Origin: Hyella sp964606015 | GTDB lineage: Bacteria > Cyanobacteriota > Cyanobacteriia > Cyanobacteriales > Xenococcaceae | Reading direction: 5' to 3' | Length of the DNA: 21,679 bases | Assembly (NCBI GenBank): GCA_964606015.1 | Contig: CAZSEZ010000039.1 | Span: forward strand, 1 to 21,679 | Shown here: piece by piece, positions 7,965 to 15,879 of the stretch | Layout of the letters: each line of letters opens with the position of its first letter | Numbering within the stretch: the first letter of the stretch is position 1 | The notes under the pieces: generated by a model | What the model was told of the DNA's origin: nothing | Seen by the model: the letters and a program-made list of their open reading frames with translations, nothing else | Databases searched by the model: none | Made by a program: the position numbers and the translations under genes

Positions 7965-7981
7965 TTGGTTGTCGGTGATTA

Positions 7982-8743
7982 ATGGTTGATAGTTCATTGG
8001 CGTTTGATAATTCTCCCAATACTTGGCGGTTAATCCCTTTGCTTAATGCCTCGGGGGATATACAAATGGCGATCGATAACTGGCTCTTGCAGCAACATCG
8101 TTTTTACGGTCACCCTTCAACCTTACGCTTTTATACCTGGCAACCAGAAGCTATCTCCTTGGGCTATCACCAAAAAGACTATCCTCAGGAGTGGCACGAT
8201 CTACCTCTTGACATAGTGCGCCGTCCTACTGGGGGTCAAGCTGTCGTACACAAAGGAGATTTGACTTATTCGATTGTGACTTCCCGAATATCAGGAAAAA
8301 GAGGTGAAACCTATAGATATCTTTGTCAATTTTTAATTAATGGCTGGCAATCTCTAGGGGTCGAACTCAACTATGGCAATCAGAATAATAAGTATGCCAA
8401 TCACCCAAATTGTTTTGCCACAACAACCAATGCTGACTTATTAACTGCAGAGGGGAAAAAAGCGATCGGTTCGGCTCAATTACGACAACGTAAAGCTGTT
8501 CTACAGCACGGCTCTATGTGTTTGACCGATAATTCTGAGCTATTTATTAAGATATTTAACGAACCCGCCCCCCAAAATTTGCTTACAACTATCTCTTCAT
8601 CAGAGAATAGAACAGTTCCGAGAATAGTCGAGGCTCTTACCTTGGCTGCGAAAGATTGGTTTAAGATAAATTTAGTCTTGCAACCACTTTCCGCAGTAGA
8701 GTGGCAAGATATTTTTATTCAGCCTTTTTCAGGAAGAGACTAA
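7982..8743 (+). CDS. Lipoate/octanoate protein ligase family (LplA/LipM-like)
   Basis: It belongs to the BPL/LplA/LipB fold that moves lipoyl or octanoyl groups onto E2 and GcvH lysines. The acyl-binding loop is RRPTGGQAVVHKGDLTYS from residue 80, and the lysine-bearing motif is KAIGSAQ at 160-166, followed by AVLQHGS. Cys144 in PNCFATTT lies where LipM octanoyltransferases keep their catalytic Cys, so LipM-like transfer from octanoyl-ACP is as plausible as ATP-dependent lipoate ligation; sequence alone does not decide. Length (253 residues) lacks the separate C-terminal accessory domain of long LplA forms. It starts 17 bp after the peptidase gene, and apcD follows 34 bp after its stop. Confidence 0.85.
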   Translation: MVDSSLAFDNSPNTWRLIPLLNASGDIQMAIDNWLLQQHRFYGHPSTLRFYTWQPEAISLGYHQKDYPQEWHDLPLDIVRRPTGGQAVVHKGDLTYSIVTSRISGKRGETYRYLCQFLINGWQSLGVELNYGNQNNKYANHPNCFATTTNADLLTAEGKKAIGSAQLRQRKAVLQHGSMCLTDNSELFIKIFNEPAPQNLLTTISSSENRTVPRIVEALTLAAKDWFKINLVLQPLSAVEWQDIFIQPFSGRD

Positions 8744-8777
8744 AATCATTAAAGTTAGTTAAATTGATCGCAATATT

Positions 8778-9263
8778 ATGAGCGTAGTTAGTCAAGTAAT
8801 TCTCAAAGCAGACGATGAGCTCCGCTATCCCAGCAGTGGAGAGTTGGAAGGAATCAACAAATTTTTAAAAACAGGCGTACAAAGATTGCGTATTGCCGAA
8901 ACTCTTGCCAGCAATGAAAAGAAAATCGTCGATCAAGCTAGCAAACAACTATTTAGAATGCACCCTGAGTATCGTTCTCCTGGTGGGAATGCTTACGGTC
9001 AGAAAGAGTATAACCAGTGTATTCGAGATTTTGGCTGGTATTTACGTTTAGTTACCTATGGCGTACTTGCTGGTGATAAAGAGCCGATTGAAAAGACAGG
9101 CCTAATTGGTGTTAGAGAAATGTATAACTCATTGGGTGTTCCTGTCGGTGGTATGGCTGACTCGATCCGTTGTCTACGAGATGCAGCGGTAGACCTTTTG
9201 AGCAAGGAAGATGCAACAGAAGCCACTCCTTATTTTGATTACATAGTTCAGGCAATGTCCTAA
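8778..9263 (+). CDS. apcD: Allophycocyanin-B alpha subunit, phycobilisome terminal emitter
   Basis: ApcD replaces one ApcA subunit in the phycobilisome core and passes excitation energy to the reaction centres, mainly to photosystem I in state transitions. The N-terminus MSVVSQVILKADDELRYPSSGEL is the ApcD form and differs clearly from ApcA. Length is exactly the usual 161 residues. The phycocyanobilin attachment Cys is C81 in NQCIRDFGWYLR, followed by the conserved LVTYGVLAGDKEPIE. As in other cyanobacteria it is apart from the apcABC operon. It lies 34 bp after the ligase-like gene with no terminator between, so read-through is likely. The 142-bp gap after it holds only a weak inverted repeat (ATCTTAA 9270-9276, TTAAGAT 9291-9297) without a T run. 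Confidence 0.97.
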   Translation: MSVVSQVILKADDELRYPSSGELEGINKFLKTGVQRLRIAETLASNEKKIVDQASKQLFRMHPEYRSPGGNAYGQKEYNQCIRDFGWYLRLVTYGVLAGDKEPIEKTGLIGVREMYNSLGVPVGGMADSIRCLRDAAVDLLSKEDATEATPYFDYIVQAMS

Positions 9264-9405
9264 GGTCAGATCTTAAGATTGCAGTATTTTTTAAGATAAG
9301 AAAAACTAAATAACGTGAAACAGTATTGGGTAATAGATAATGTGCACAAGGATCTAGGTTCTTCTGCTAGTTGTCGGTTACCTTTTACAATTTTTGGATT
9401 TCTGA

Positions 9406-9906
9406 ATGGCTTTGCTAAGTAAAATCCCAAAACTTTCTTTGATACTATTGATTGCTATTTATGGTGTTTTTGGCTGGCTTTATGGGGGGTTGGTTAGAGA
9501 AGCGATCGCCTTAGTGGGATCTCGTTATCGATGGTTAACTCCTCTATTGACCGAAGTTATTTGCTATTTAGCTGGTTTGATTGCGATTATTATTCTTATA
9601 GTTTATTTCACGACTCCGATTACTTTACTGACTTTAGGAATGGGTAATTGGTTTCGAGCTGATGCTAGAGCGATTGTTAGCATTGCGATCAGCATTATTA
9701 TTTTTGCTTTGATCATAGAGTATCCTGCGATTTTGAGTCGTTTTCTGATATTGTCTGCTGCTGCAATGTTATTTCGGCTTGATCTTCATACCTTAGGTTA
9801 TTCTCGAACTATTTCTCATTTAATTTTGATTAGCTTCTCCCTGCTATCTTTTAGTGGTGGTATTTTGTTCTTCAATTATGAAAGATTGGCGAGTTATTGG
9901 TATTGA
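9406..9906 (+). CDS. Small multi-pass membrane protein of unknown function
   Basis: I do not recognise a characterised family. The 166-residue chain is very hydrophobic, with membrane segments at about 9-30, 48-70, 86-105, 107-123 and 136-156. Basic residues in the loops (RYRW near 40, RADAR near 84) help orient it. No enzymatic motif is visible. The ATG has no clear Shine-Dalgarno sequence. The 3' end overlaps the ROK gene by 29 bp, so the two are very likely translationally coupled and cotranscribed. The normal base usage and overlap make it a real gene. Confidence 0.75.
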   Translation: MALLSKIPKLSLILLIAIYGVFGWLYGGLVREAIALVGSRYRWLTPLLTEVICYLAGLIAIIILIVYFTTPITLLTLGMGNWFRADARAIVSIAISIIIFALIIEYPAILSRFLILSAAAMLFRLDLHTLGYSRTISHLILISFSLLSFSGGILFFNYERLASYWY

Positions 9907-10771
9907 TATTGGTGGTACTACTATTAATCTGGGTCGTTTTGATGCCCTAGGGAACTGCGAAACTTTACTTAAGCTCTCCACCCCTCAACCGGCAGAACCC
10001 AAGACAGTACTAGATGTGATTACAAGAGCTACGATGGAATTAACTCAGGCTAGTAACTGCGTTGCTGTTGGAATTGGTATGCCTGGGCCAACAGATGTAA
10101 CCAAGCGAATTGCTCGTGTAGGGATCAATCTACCTCTTTGGGAAAATATCCCTTTAGCTGAGTATCTAGAAGAACGTATTGGCTTACCGACAACATTAGA
10201 AAATGATGCGAACTGTGCAGCGGTAGGAGAAGCTTGGTTAGGAGCAGGTCAAGAGATATCTAACTTTATTTTGCTGACTCTGGGGACAGGAGTGGGCGGT
10301 GGCATATTTGTCGATGGTAAGCTTTTTACAGGAAGCTATGGTGCAGCTGGAGAGTTAGGGCTAATCACGCTCGACCCGAACGGACATCCCTGCAATAGCG
10401 GCAACCGAGGCTCGTTAGAACAACACTGTTGTATTAGGGCAATTAAAAGACTTACAGGTAAAGGGCCAGCCGAATTGAGTAAGTTAGCAAAGAATGGAGA
10501 TCGCGTAGCCCTGGAATTTTGGCAACAATATGGCAGAACTTTGGGGGCTGGTTTGGCTTCTTTGGTTTATGTGCTAACTCCTGAAGCGATCATTTTGGGT
10601 GGTGGTATTAGTGCTGCTGCACCATTATTTTTCCCTAGCCTTCAGTCTGAAATTGAGCAAAGAGTCCATTCTTCTTCTCGGGTGGGCTTGAAATTGCTTC
10701 CAGCCCAGTTGGGTAACGATGCGGGTGCCATTGGAGCTGCGAAGCTAGCTTGGGCTTTGGTTAATGGTTAG
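9878..10771 (+). CDS. ROK-family sugar kinase-like protein with degenerate zinc motif
   Basis: The N-terminus MKDWRVIGIDIGGTTINLGRFD (phosphate-1 motif around 10-14), LENDANCAAVGEA with the likely catalytic Asp110, and TLGTGVGGG (adenosine region, 134-142) are ROK hallmarks, so it should bind ATP and perhaps a hexose. The ROK zinc signature G-H...C-x-C-G-x-x-G-C-x-E is changed: His is Leu162, the second and third Cys are Ser174 and Ser179, and only Cys172 and Glu181 remain (PCNSGNRGSLEQHC). I chose ATG 9878 because it gives the standard family N-terminus; GTG at 9854 would add eight unlikely residues. It overlaps the upstream membrane gene by 29 bp. Annotators often call such proteins glucokinase, but substrate is unproven. 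Confidence 0.85.
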   Translation: MKDWRVIGIDIGGTTINLGRFDALGNCETLLKLSTPQPAEPKTVLDVITRATMELTQASNCVAVGIGMPGPTDVTKRIARVGINLPLWENIPLAEYLEERIGLPTTLENDANCAAVGEAWLGAGQEISNFILLTLGTGVGGGIFVDGKLFTGSYGAAGELGLITLDPNGHPCNSGNRGSLEQHCCIRAIKRLTGKGPAELSKLAKNGDRVALEFWQQYGRTLGAGLASLVYVLTPEAIILGGGISAAAPLFFPSLQSEIEQRVHSSSRVGLKLLPAQLGNDAGAIGAAKLAWALVNG

Positions 10772-10847
10772 AGTAAGGTGAGCTTTTTGCAAATTTTTAA
10801 TAGTATGATTTGCTGTACGTACTATGTTTCCCGAATGAGGTTATCAA

Positions 10848-10921
10848 AGATTCAGAATCTCCAGCAATCGTCGTAGCTCCTAGGCGAACTAGCCAAAGTA
10901 ACCTAATCCAGTTAACGTTAA
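10848..10921. promoter_or_regulatory. Two palindromes in the dGTPase leader
   Basis: AGATTC-A-GAATCT (10848-10860) and TTAACGTTAA (10912-10921) are perfect inverted repeats in the 178-bp gap before the dGTPase gene, the second 28 bp before its ATG. Either could be an operator. Nothing links them to a known regulator. Confidence 0.25.
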
Positions 10922-10949
10922 TACAGAAAATAGTTCTGGGATCAAAGGA

Positions 10950-12284
10950 ATGTCGGAAAGAGAGGCAAGACAACACAATCCTTTTGTCGGTTTAGTCAAT
11001 AAACCTGGAGATCGCCGTAAGTCTTTTCAAATTGATCGCGATCGCATTCTCTATTCCTCTGCTTTTCGTCGTTTGGCTCAAGTTACTCAGGTTGTTACTG
11101 CAGGTGAAGGGCATGTATTTCACAACCGCTTAACTCATTCTCTTAAGGTGGCACAAGTTGCCCGCCGATTGGCAGAGAGATTAGTTGCAGAACAGCCTAT
11201 TTTGGCGGAAGAAGTGGGTGGTATCGACCCCGATGTCGTGGAAGCCGCTGCTCTATCTCACGATCTGGGACATCCTCCTTTCGGTCACACTGCTGAGGAG
11301 GAGCTAGATGCCTGTGCTCTTCGGCATGGTTTAGCCGATGGTTTTGAAGGTAACGCTCAATCATTCAGGATTCTCACCAGATTGGCAATTCATCGCGTAG
11401 ATTACTATGGTTTGAACCTTACTAGAGCTACCTTGAATGCGGTTCTAAAGTATCCCTGGCTGAGAAATACTGAGCAACCAGAGAGCAAGTACTATCGTAA
11501 GTATTCAGTTTACGAGCTAGATCAGGGAGCTTTCCGCTTTGCCCGAGGCCTAGGACAGGGGGATTTTAAACAAGCTGTGGAAGCTAGCATCATGGACTTT
11601 GCCGATGATGTTACCTACAGTGTTCATGATCTTGAAGATTTTTATTTAGCTGGCCTAATTCCTTTAGAACTGCTAGCTGTGGATCGCGATGAATTCCAAC
11701 GTTTCATTGATGAATGGCTCAGAGAATCCCCTAATAATAAGATTGCTCAGGTTGTGAAACACGATCCTTATCGGTTTCAAAATTTTCTTGATGCCACCTA
11801 CAACTTACGGGGCCAATATCGTCCTGGTTCCTTTGAACAGAAAGCTCAGATCAAGCGGATTTCGTCACAACTAATTCAAAGCTATATTAAATCGGTACAA
11901 CTCAGTCTAGAATATAGCGATCGCGGCTATCTCATTCAAGCTCCAGAAAAAGAAGAAGAACTTAAGTTTTTACAGAGAATTGTTTGGTCTTATGTGATTT
12001 CTAACCCGCGTCTAGCGACTCAAAGATACGGACAAAAAAGAATTGTGCGGACTCTTTTTCAAATGTATTTAGAAGCGATTCACGGCGATGATTTATCTTT
12101 TATTCCCGTTCGTTTTGCTAGAGAATATCAGGAAATTTGCGATCGCCAAAGTAAAGATATGGAGCTAGAAAAAACCCGCATGGCAGTAGATATTGTTGCT
12201 AGTCTCAGCGAAGCAGAAGCCGTGATCAAATATCGTCGTCTCACTGGTATTAGTCAAGGATCTTTTCTCGATTACTGGGAATAG
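10950..12284 (+). CDS. dgt: Deoxyguanosinetriphosphate triphosphohydrolase-like protein
   Basis: It is an HD-domain dNTPase expected to hydrolyse dGTP or other dNTPs to the nucleoside and triphosphate, shaping dNTP pools in the cytosol. Metal ligands are visible: H63 in HNRLTHSLKVAQ, the H104-D105 pair in LSHDLGHPPFGHT, and a later Asp in DFADDVTYSVHD. The DRDRILYSSAFRRLAQVTQV stretch near 29-48 is typical of the dGTPase-like group. Length (444 residues) fits. AAAGG sits just before ATG. The HIP1-rich gene ends inside the convergent minus-strand gene: the two stop regions overlap by 13 bp, so no dedicated terminator lies between them. Confidence 0.93.
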   Translation: MSEREARQHNPFVGLVNKPGDRRKSFQIDRDRILYSSAFRRLAQVTQVVTAGEGHVFHNRLTHSLKVAQVARRLAERLVAEQPILAEEVGGIDPDVVEAAALSHDLGHPPFGHTAEEELDACALRHGLADGFEGNAQSFRILTRLAIHRVDYYGLNLTRATLNAVLKYPWLRNTEQPESKYYRKYSVYELDQGAFRFARGLGQGDFKQAVEASIMDFADDVTYSVHDLEDFYLAGLIPLELLAVDRDEFQRFIDEWLRESPNNKIAQVVKHDPYRFQNFLDATYNLRGQYRPGSFEQKAQIKRISSQLIQSYIKSVQLSLEYSDRGYLIQAPEKEEELKFLQRIVWSYVISNPRLATQRYGQKRIVRTLFQMYLEAIHGDDLSFIPVRFAREYQEICDRQSKDMELEKTRMAVDIVASLSEAEAVIKYRRLTGISQGSFLDYWE

Positions 12285-14419
12285 CTGTAATTTTTTTGTG
12301 GTAATCCTTCTTGGAGTAATTGAGTTGCCTGATCAGTGGGGACTGGTTTGCTGTAGAAATAGCCCTGAATACTATGACATCCCAATTGTTTTAGTAAGTC
12401 TCGCTGTTGTCTTGTCTCTACTCCTTCGGCAACTATTTCTAGATTCAAACCTCTAGCAAGAGTGATGATTGCTTCAACAATAGCTATATCCTGAGGATTA
12501 AGATCTTGTCCTAAATCCTTAACCAAAGAGCGGTCTATTTTGAGGGTCTGAAACGGAAATTGTTTCAGGTATCCTAATGAAGAGTAGCCTGTGCCAAAAT
12601 CATCCATTGCAAGGTCTATTCCCAGCGCATTGAGTTTTTCAAGATGCTCTTTGGCTGAATGCGTATTCTTCATGGTTAAGCTTTCAGTAATTTCTAACTC
12701 TAAATATTGAGGAGCGAGTTTTGTGGTCTGAAGAATATTAGCAATATCGTCAACTAGATCTGGTTTTTGAAATTGGCGTACCGATAAATTTGCTGATACT
12801 TTGATTGGCTCTAAGCCCATTTCTTGCCAGGCTTTATTTTGGGCACACACTGTTTTAATAACCCATTCTCCAATCGGAATAATTAAGCCATTTTCTTCGG
12901 CAATAGGAATGAAAGCATGGGGAGAAACTAATCCCAATTGAGGATTCTGCCAACGCAAGAGCGCTTCCATTTTGGTAATCTTGCCTGTGCGCTCATCGAT
13001 AATTGGTTGATAATGCAGGATAAATTCTTCTCTATCTAAAGCTGAATACAAAAGATTTTCAACTGTTAGTAGTTTTTGTTGTGAACTATTAGTGAGAGGA
13101 TCGTAATAGTAATAACTTTGTCCATCTTGCTGTTGGACATAAGCTAGAGCAGAATCAACATTTTGTAGTAGGGTTCTGGCATTTCTGCCATGCTCTGGAT
13201 AAATAGAAATCCCGATACTGACACTAATGTGCAGAGATGTATCGTTGATCTCGAAAGGGGGTTGAAAACTACTGATAATTCTTTTGGCGACTGTATCAAT
13301 ATCTTCTTTGCGGGAAATACACGGTAACAACAAAATAAATTCATCATTCCCCCAACGAGCAACTACATCTTCTTCTCTGATAGAGTTTTTGATTCTGATG
13401 ACAGCTTGCTGTAGGATTAAATCTCCTATTTGATGACTAAACGTTTTGTTGATTCTTCTAAAGCCATCTAAGTCAATTATCATTACGGCCAGTAAACTAT
13501 CTTTTTTAGCTTTGATAATGGCTTCAGAAAGTCGATGAGTAATGACTTTTCGTTTAGGTAGTTGGGTAACAGTATCTCTAAGGGCTTTTTGCTGAACTAT
13601 TGCTTTTTCTTTTTCCCTGGCGGTAACATCTCTAAATCCCCAAACTAAGCCAACTTCTTCAGTTTCTAGCTGCTGATATCTTAAGTAAGATTCATAAACT
13701 TTTCCATTACTAAGTTTTAGTAAATTATATTTTTGTCGGGTTTGATTTTTTTCTTCTGGCGCGAAGCTGCAAGCTATAGGATGGCTGAGTTGCAGAGCAA
13801 TAGCATCCAAGATATCGTCTCTATCAAAATCCAAACCTTGAGAACTGATCTTCCACAAGGAATAAAACTGTTGATTGCAAACAACGATATGACCCTGATT
13901 GTCTAAAACTAACAGGCCATCATCTGCTGCTTCTAGAGTCGCTAACAACAGATTGAGGGATTTTTGTAATTTTTGGTTACTTTGATGGAGTAAGAGATTT
14001 TGCTGCTCTAATTTACTTTCTTGGCCATAACACTTGAGAGCTTCCCTAACAGTTAACATGAAATCTGTTTCATCCCAAGGTTTAGGAATATAGCGGTAGA
14101 GGGCTCCAGAGTTAACGACTTTGCCCACAGAACTAACTTCTGCATGGCCAGTTAACAAGATTTTTAAAGCTTTGGGACAGGTCGCATGCAGTTTGACCAG
14201 TAACTCATCTCCTGACATTAGGGGCATTCTCTGATCGGAAATAATTAGGGCGATCTCTATTTCTTCTTCTTTGAGTTCTGTGCAGAGTTCTAATGCTTCT
14301 TGTCCACTAGAAGCTAATTCAATATCGTAGTCATGCCCCAGATTTCTCACTAGCTGTCTTTTTAAGCTAAAGAGAATAATCGGTTCGTCATCGATACAGA
14401 CAATAGCTACTTTACTCAT
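12272..14419 (-). CDS. Response regulator with PAS, degenerate GGDEF and EAL domains (c-di-GMP phosphodiesterase)
   Basis: Domain order over 715 residues: receiver (1-125; D10-D11, phospho-acceptor D62 in SDQRMP, T90, K113 in IPKPW), a short coiled linker, PAS (about 155-265), GGDEF (about 280-440) and EAL (about 455-705). The GGDEF signature is GNDEF (357-361), so cyclase activity is doubtful, yet the inhibitory-site motif RxxD (R348-D351) sits at the correct five-residue distance. EAL residues look complete: EALLRW (485-490), N544 in SANLSVRQF, E576-E579 in EITES, DDFGTGYSS (606-614), K627, EGVET (665-669). It should therefore hydrolyse c-di-GMP under phosphorylation control. No cognate kinase is adjacent. 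Confidence 0.93.
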   Translation of the reverse strand: MSKVAIVCIDDEPIILFSLKRQLVRNLGHDYDIELASSGQEALELCTELKEEEIEIALIISDQRMPLMSGDELLVKLHATCPKALKILLTGHAEVSSVGKVVNSGALYRYIPKPWDETDFMLTVREALKCYGQESKLEQQNLLLHQSNQKLQKSLNLLLATLEAADDGLLVLDNQGHIVVCNQQFYSLWKISSQGLDFDRDDILDAIALQLSHPIACSFAPEEKNQTRQKYNLLKLSNGKVYESYLRYQQLETEEVGLVWGFRDVTAREKEKAIVQQKALRDTVTQLPKRKVITHRLSEAIIKAKKDSLLAVMIIDLDGFRRINKTFSHQIGDLILQQAVIRIKNSIREEDVVARWGNDEFILLLPCISRKEDIDTVAKRIISSFQPPFEINDTSLHISVSIGISIYPEHGRNARTLLQNVDSALAYVQQQDGQSYYYYDPLTNSSQQKLLTVENLLYSALDREEFILHYQPIIDERTGKITKMEALLRWQNPQLGLVSPHAFIPIAEENGLIIPIGEWVIKTVCAQNKAWQEMGLEPIKVSANLSVRQFQKPDLVDDIANILQTTKLAPQYLELEITESLTMKNTHSAKEHLEKLNALGIDLAMDDFGTGYSSLGYLKQFPFQTLKIDRSLVKDLGQDLNPQDIAIVEAIITLARGLNLEIVAEGVETRQQRDLLKQLGCHSIQGYFYSKPVPTDQATQLLQEGLPQKNYSYSQ

Positions 14420-14585
14420 TTTTCACAATCTACTTCCCACCCCAGTATGTCCCTACTTTATTGTTTCGGCAACGGTCTACTTAAACTCTGTGTTGTATGG
14501 ATGCCACTACTAGTGTGCGATTTCTCAAAGATATAAATGAAGTAATCTGGACTCGATAAATTAGAAAATTAATCAGTAGTAAGGC

Positions 14586-14616
14586 TTTCAAGAACGGGGA
14601 AGCTTTTTGATATAAT
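14586..14616 (+). promoter_or_regulatory. hisA promoter with extended -10
   Basis: A perfect -10 TATAAT (14611-14616) is preceded by TG at 14608-14609, the extended -10 pattern. The -35 is poor (TTTCAA 14586-14591 at 19 bp). Start of transcription would be near 14623, about 29 nt before the hisA ATG. The preceding AAGGCTTTC / GAAGCTTT pairing (14581-14607) forms a wobble hairpin followed by T residues that overlaps this promoter. The rest of the divergent 14420-14651 region shows no gene. Confidence 0.6.
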
Positions 14617-14651
14617 CATTAACCTATCTTCTTCTCAATCTCGGTAATTAA

Positions 14652-15422
14652 ATGGAAGTCATCCCTGCAATCGACCTTTTAGATGGTAAGTGTGTGCGTC
14701 TCTATCAGGGGGACTATGAACAATCACAAGTTTTTAGCGATAACCCCGTAGCCATAGCTCGTCAATGGGAAAACGCAGGTGCAACTAGACTTCATGTTGT
14801 AGATTTAGATGGGGCAAAAGTAGGTTCTAGTGCTAATTTGGCTGCTATTGAGGCTATTGTGAAGGCTATATCTATCCCAGTGCAGGTGGGTGGGGGAATA
14901 CGCGATCGCAATGGGTTAGTTCGTCTGTTAGGTTTGGGAGTACAAAGAGGTATTGTTGGTACAGTTGCGGTAGAGAATCCAGAATTAGTTGGCCAGCTTT
15001 GTCAAGAATTTCCCCAGCAAGTAGTTGTAGGTATAGATGCCCGTGATGGCAAAGTAGCTACCCGAGGATGGTTGGAAACCTCAGAAATTCAAGCTACAGA
15101 GCTCGCAATAAGAATGGCTAAGGCTGGTGCTGCAGCGATTGTTTATACAGATATTCATCGTGATGGTACGATGTCTGGACCCAATATGCAGGCCTTGCGA
15201 GAGCTAGCTAACAGTATAAATATTCCCGTAATTGCTTCTGGTGGTGTTAGCTCTTTGACCGATTTACTGAGTTTGCTAGCTTTAGAGCCGATAGGCGTTA
15301 CAGGTGCGATTGTTGGTAAGGCTATTTACACAGGTGATGTTGCTCTCAAAGAGGCGGTGCAGGCTGTAGGGGATGGTAGATTACAAGATATTCCTCCTAG
15401 TAGTGGTTCTACCTTTGCCTAA
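14652..15422 (+). CDS. hisA: Phosphoribosylformimino-AICAR phosphate isomerase (histidine biosynthesis)
   Basis: HisA opens the ribose ring of ProFAR in an Amadori rearrangement to PRFAR, the fourth step of histidine synthesis. It is a (beta/alpha)8 barrel: catalytic Asp8 (MEVIPAIDLLDGKCVRL) and Asp129 (GIDARDGKVATRGW), phosphate-binding GGGIR (80-84) and the ASGGVSS loop near residue 200. Length (256 residues) is typical, with a short extra C-terminal tail. No other his gene is adjacent, as is usual in cyanobacteria where his genes are scattered. A strong extended -10 promoter lies upstream, and the sodX-like gene follows after 30 bp, probably on the same transcript. Confidence 0.97.
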   Translation: MEVIPAIDLLDGKCVRLYQGDYEQSQVFSDNPVAIARQWENAGATRLHVVDLDGAKVGSSANLAAIEAIVKAISIPVQVGGGIRDRNGLVRLLGLGVQRGIVGTVAVENPELVGQLCQEFPQQVVVGIDARDGKVATRGWLETSEIQATELAIRMAKAGAAAIVYTDIHRDGTMSGPNMQALRELANSINIPVIASGGVSSLTDLLSLLALEPIGVTGAIVGKAIYTGDVALKEAVQAVGDGRLQDIPPSSGSTFA

Positions 15423-15452
15423 AATCCTAACTGTTTTGTGAGGATAAAGTAG

Positions 15453-15833
15453 TTGTCCGATTTGCCAGATATTACTTATAGAGAGTTCTTCCTGTGGTTG
15501 TTAGGCTTGCGCAAGCGATTTCGAGTGTCTGGAAATTCGATGTTGCCTCTACTTAAACCTGGAGAAGATGTCTTGATTGATCGCCAGGCCTACAAAGGCA
15601 AAATTCCTCAGCCACAGGATTTGATAGTAGCTTTTCACCCTAATAAACCAGAATTAAAGATTATTAAAAGAATTGCTATAGTGAACCGTGATCGCGGTGT
15701 ATTTCTACTTGGTGATAATCCCCTCGAAAGTACTGATAGTAGGGATTTTGGTGTAATCTCTCTAGATGCCCTTTATGGAAAGGTTACTAGTAGGTTTGGT
15801 TCTCAGCGTATTTCAGAAAACGCTAAATATTAA
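15453..15833 (+). CDS. sodX: Nickel-type superoxide dismutase maturation protease-like S24/S26 peptidase
   Basis: The family cuts the N-terminal leader of nickel SOD (SodN) to expose the nickel hook. The S26 Ser/Lys dyad is visible: Ser29 in VSGNSMLPLLKPGEDVLID and Lys72 in KIIKRIA, followed by LLGDNPLESTDSRDFG (86-100), the box typical of this family. There is no N-terminal signal anchor, unlike leader peptidase LepB, which supports the SodX-like assignment. Length (126 residues) fits. The start is TTG, supported by GTGAGG nine bases upstream; no ATG gives a full domain. It lies 30 bp after hisA. sodN, the usual neighbour, is not present in this window, so the true substrate is uncertain. 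Confidence 0.8.
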   Translation: MSDLPDITYREFFLWLLGLRKRFRVSGNSMLPLLKPGEDVLIDRQAYKGKIPQPQDLIVAFHPNKPELKIIKRIAIVNRDRGVFLLGDNPLESTDSRDFGVISLDALYGKVTSRFGSQRISENAKY

Positions 15834-15873
15834 TATTGGGAAATACAATACATATAAGATAGGCATTCATGCT

Positions 15874-15879
15874 TATAAT
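15874..15879 (+). promoter_or_regulatory. Candidate -10 of an rpaA promoter
   Basis: TATAAT in the sodX-rpaA gap is a perfect -10; no -35 is visible. It shares the 11-mer TATAATCATTA with the hisA promoter. Transcription near 15886 would give a leader of about 67 nt. Its position suggests rpaA has a promoter of its own, separate from hisA-sodX. Confidence 0.4.

Noticed and set aside
9270..9297. Inverted repeat after apcD as a terminator
   Set aside because: The T run lies in the loop, not after the stem, and the arms are pure A/T apart from one C-G pair.
9854..9877. GTG start giving the ROK protein eight more residues
   Set aside because: The added residues (VVFCSSI) are unlike any ROK start; ATG at 9878 gives the standard N-terminus.
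10810..10995. 61-residue plus-strand ORF before the dGTPase gene
   Set aside because: It runs into the dGTPase start in another frame, has no family features, and its translation looks like random intergenic sequence.
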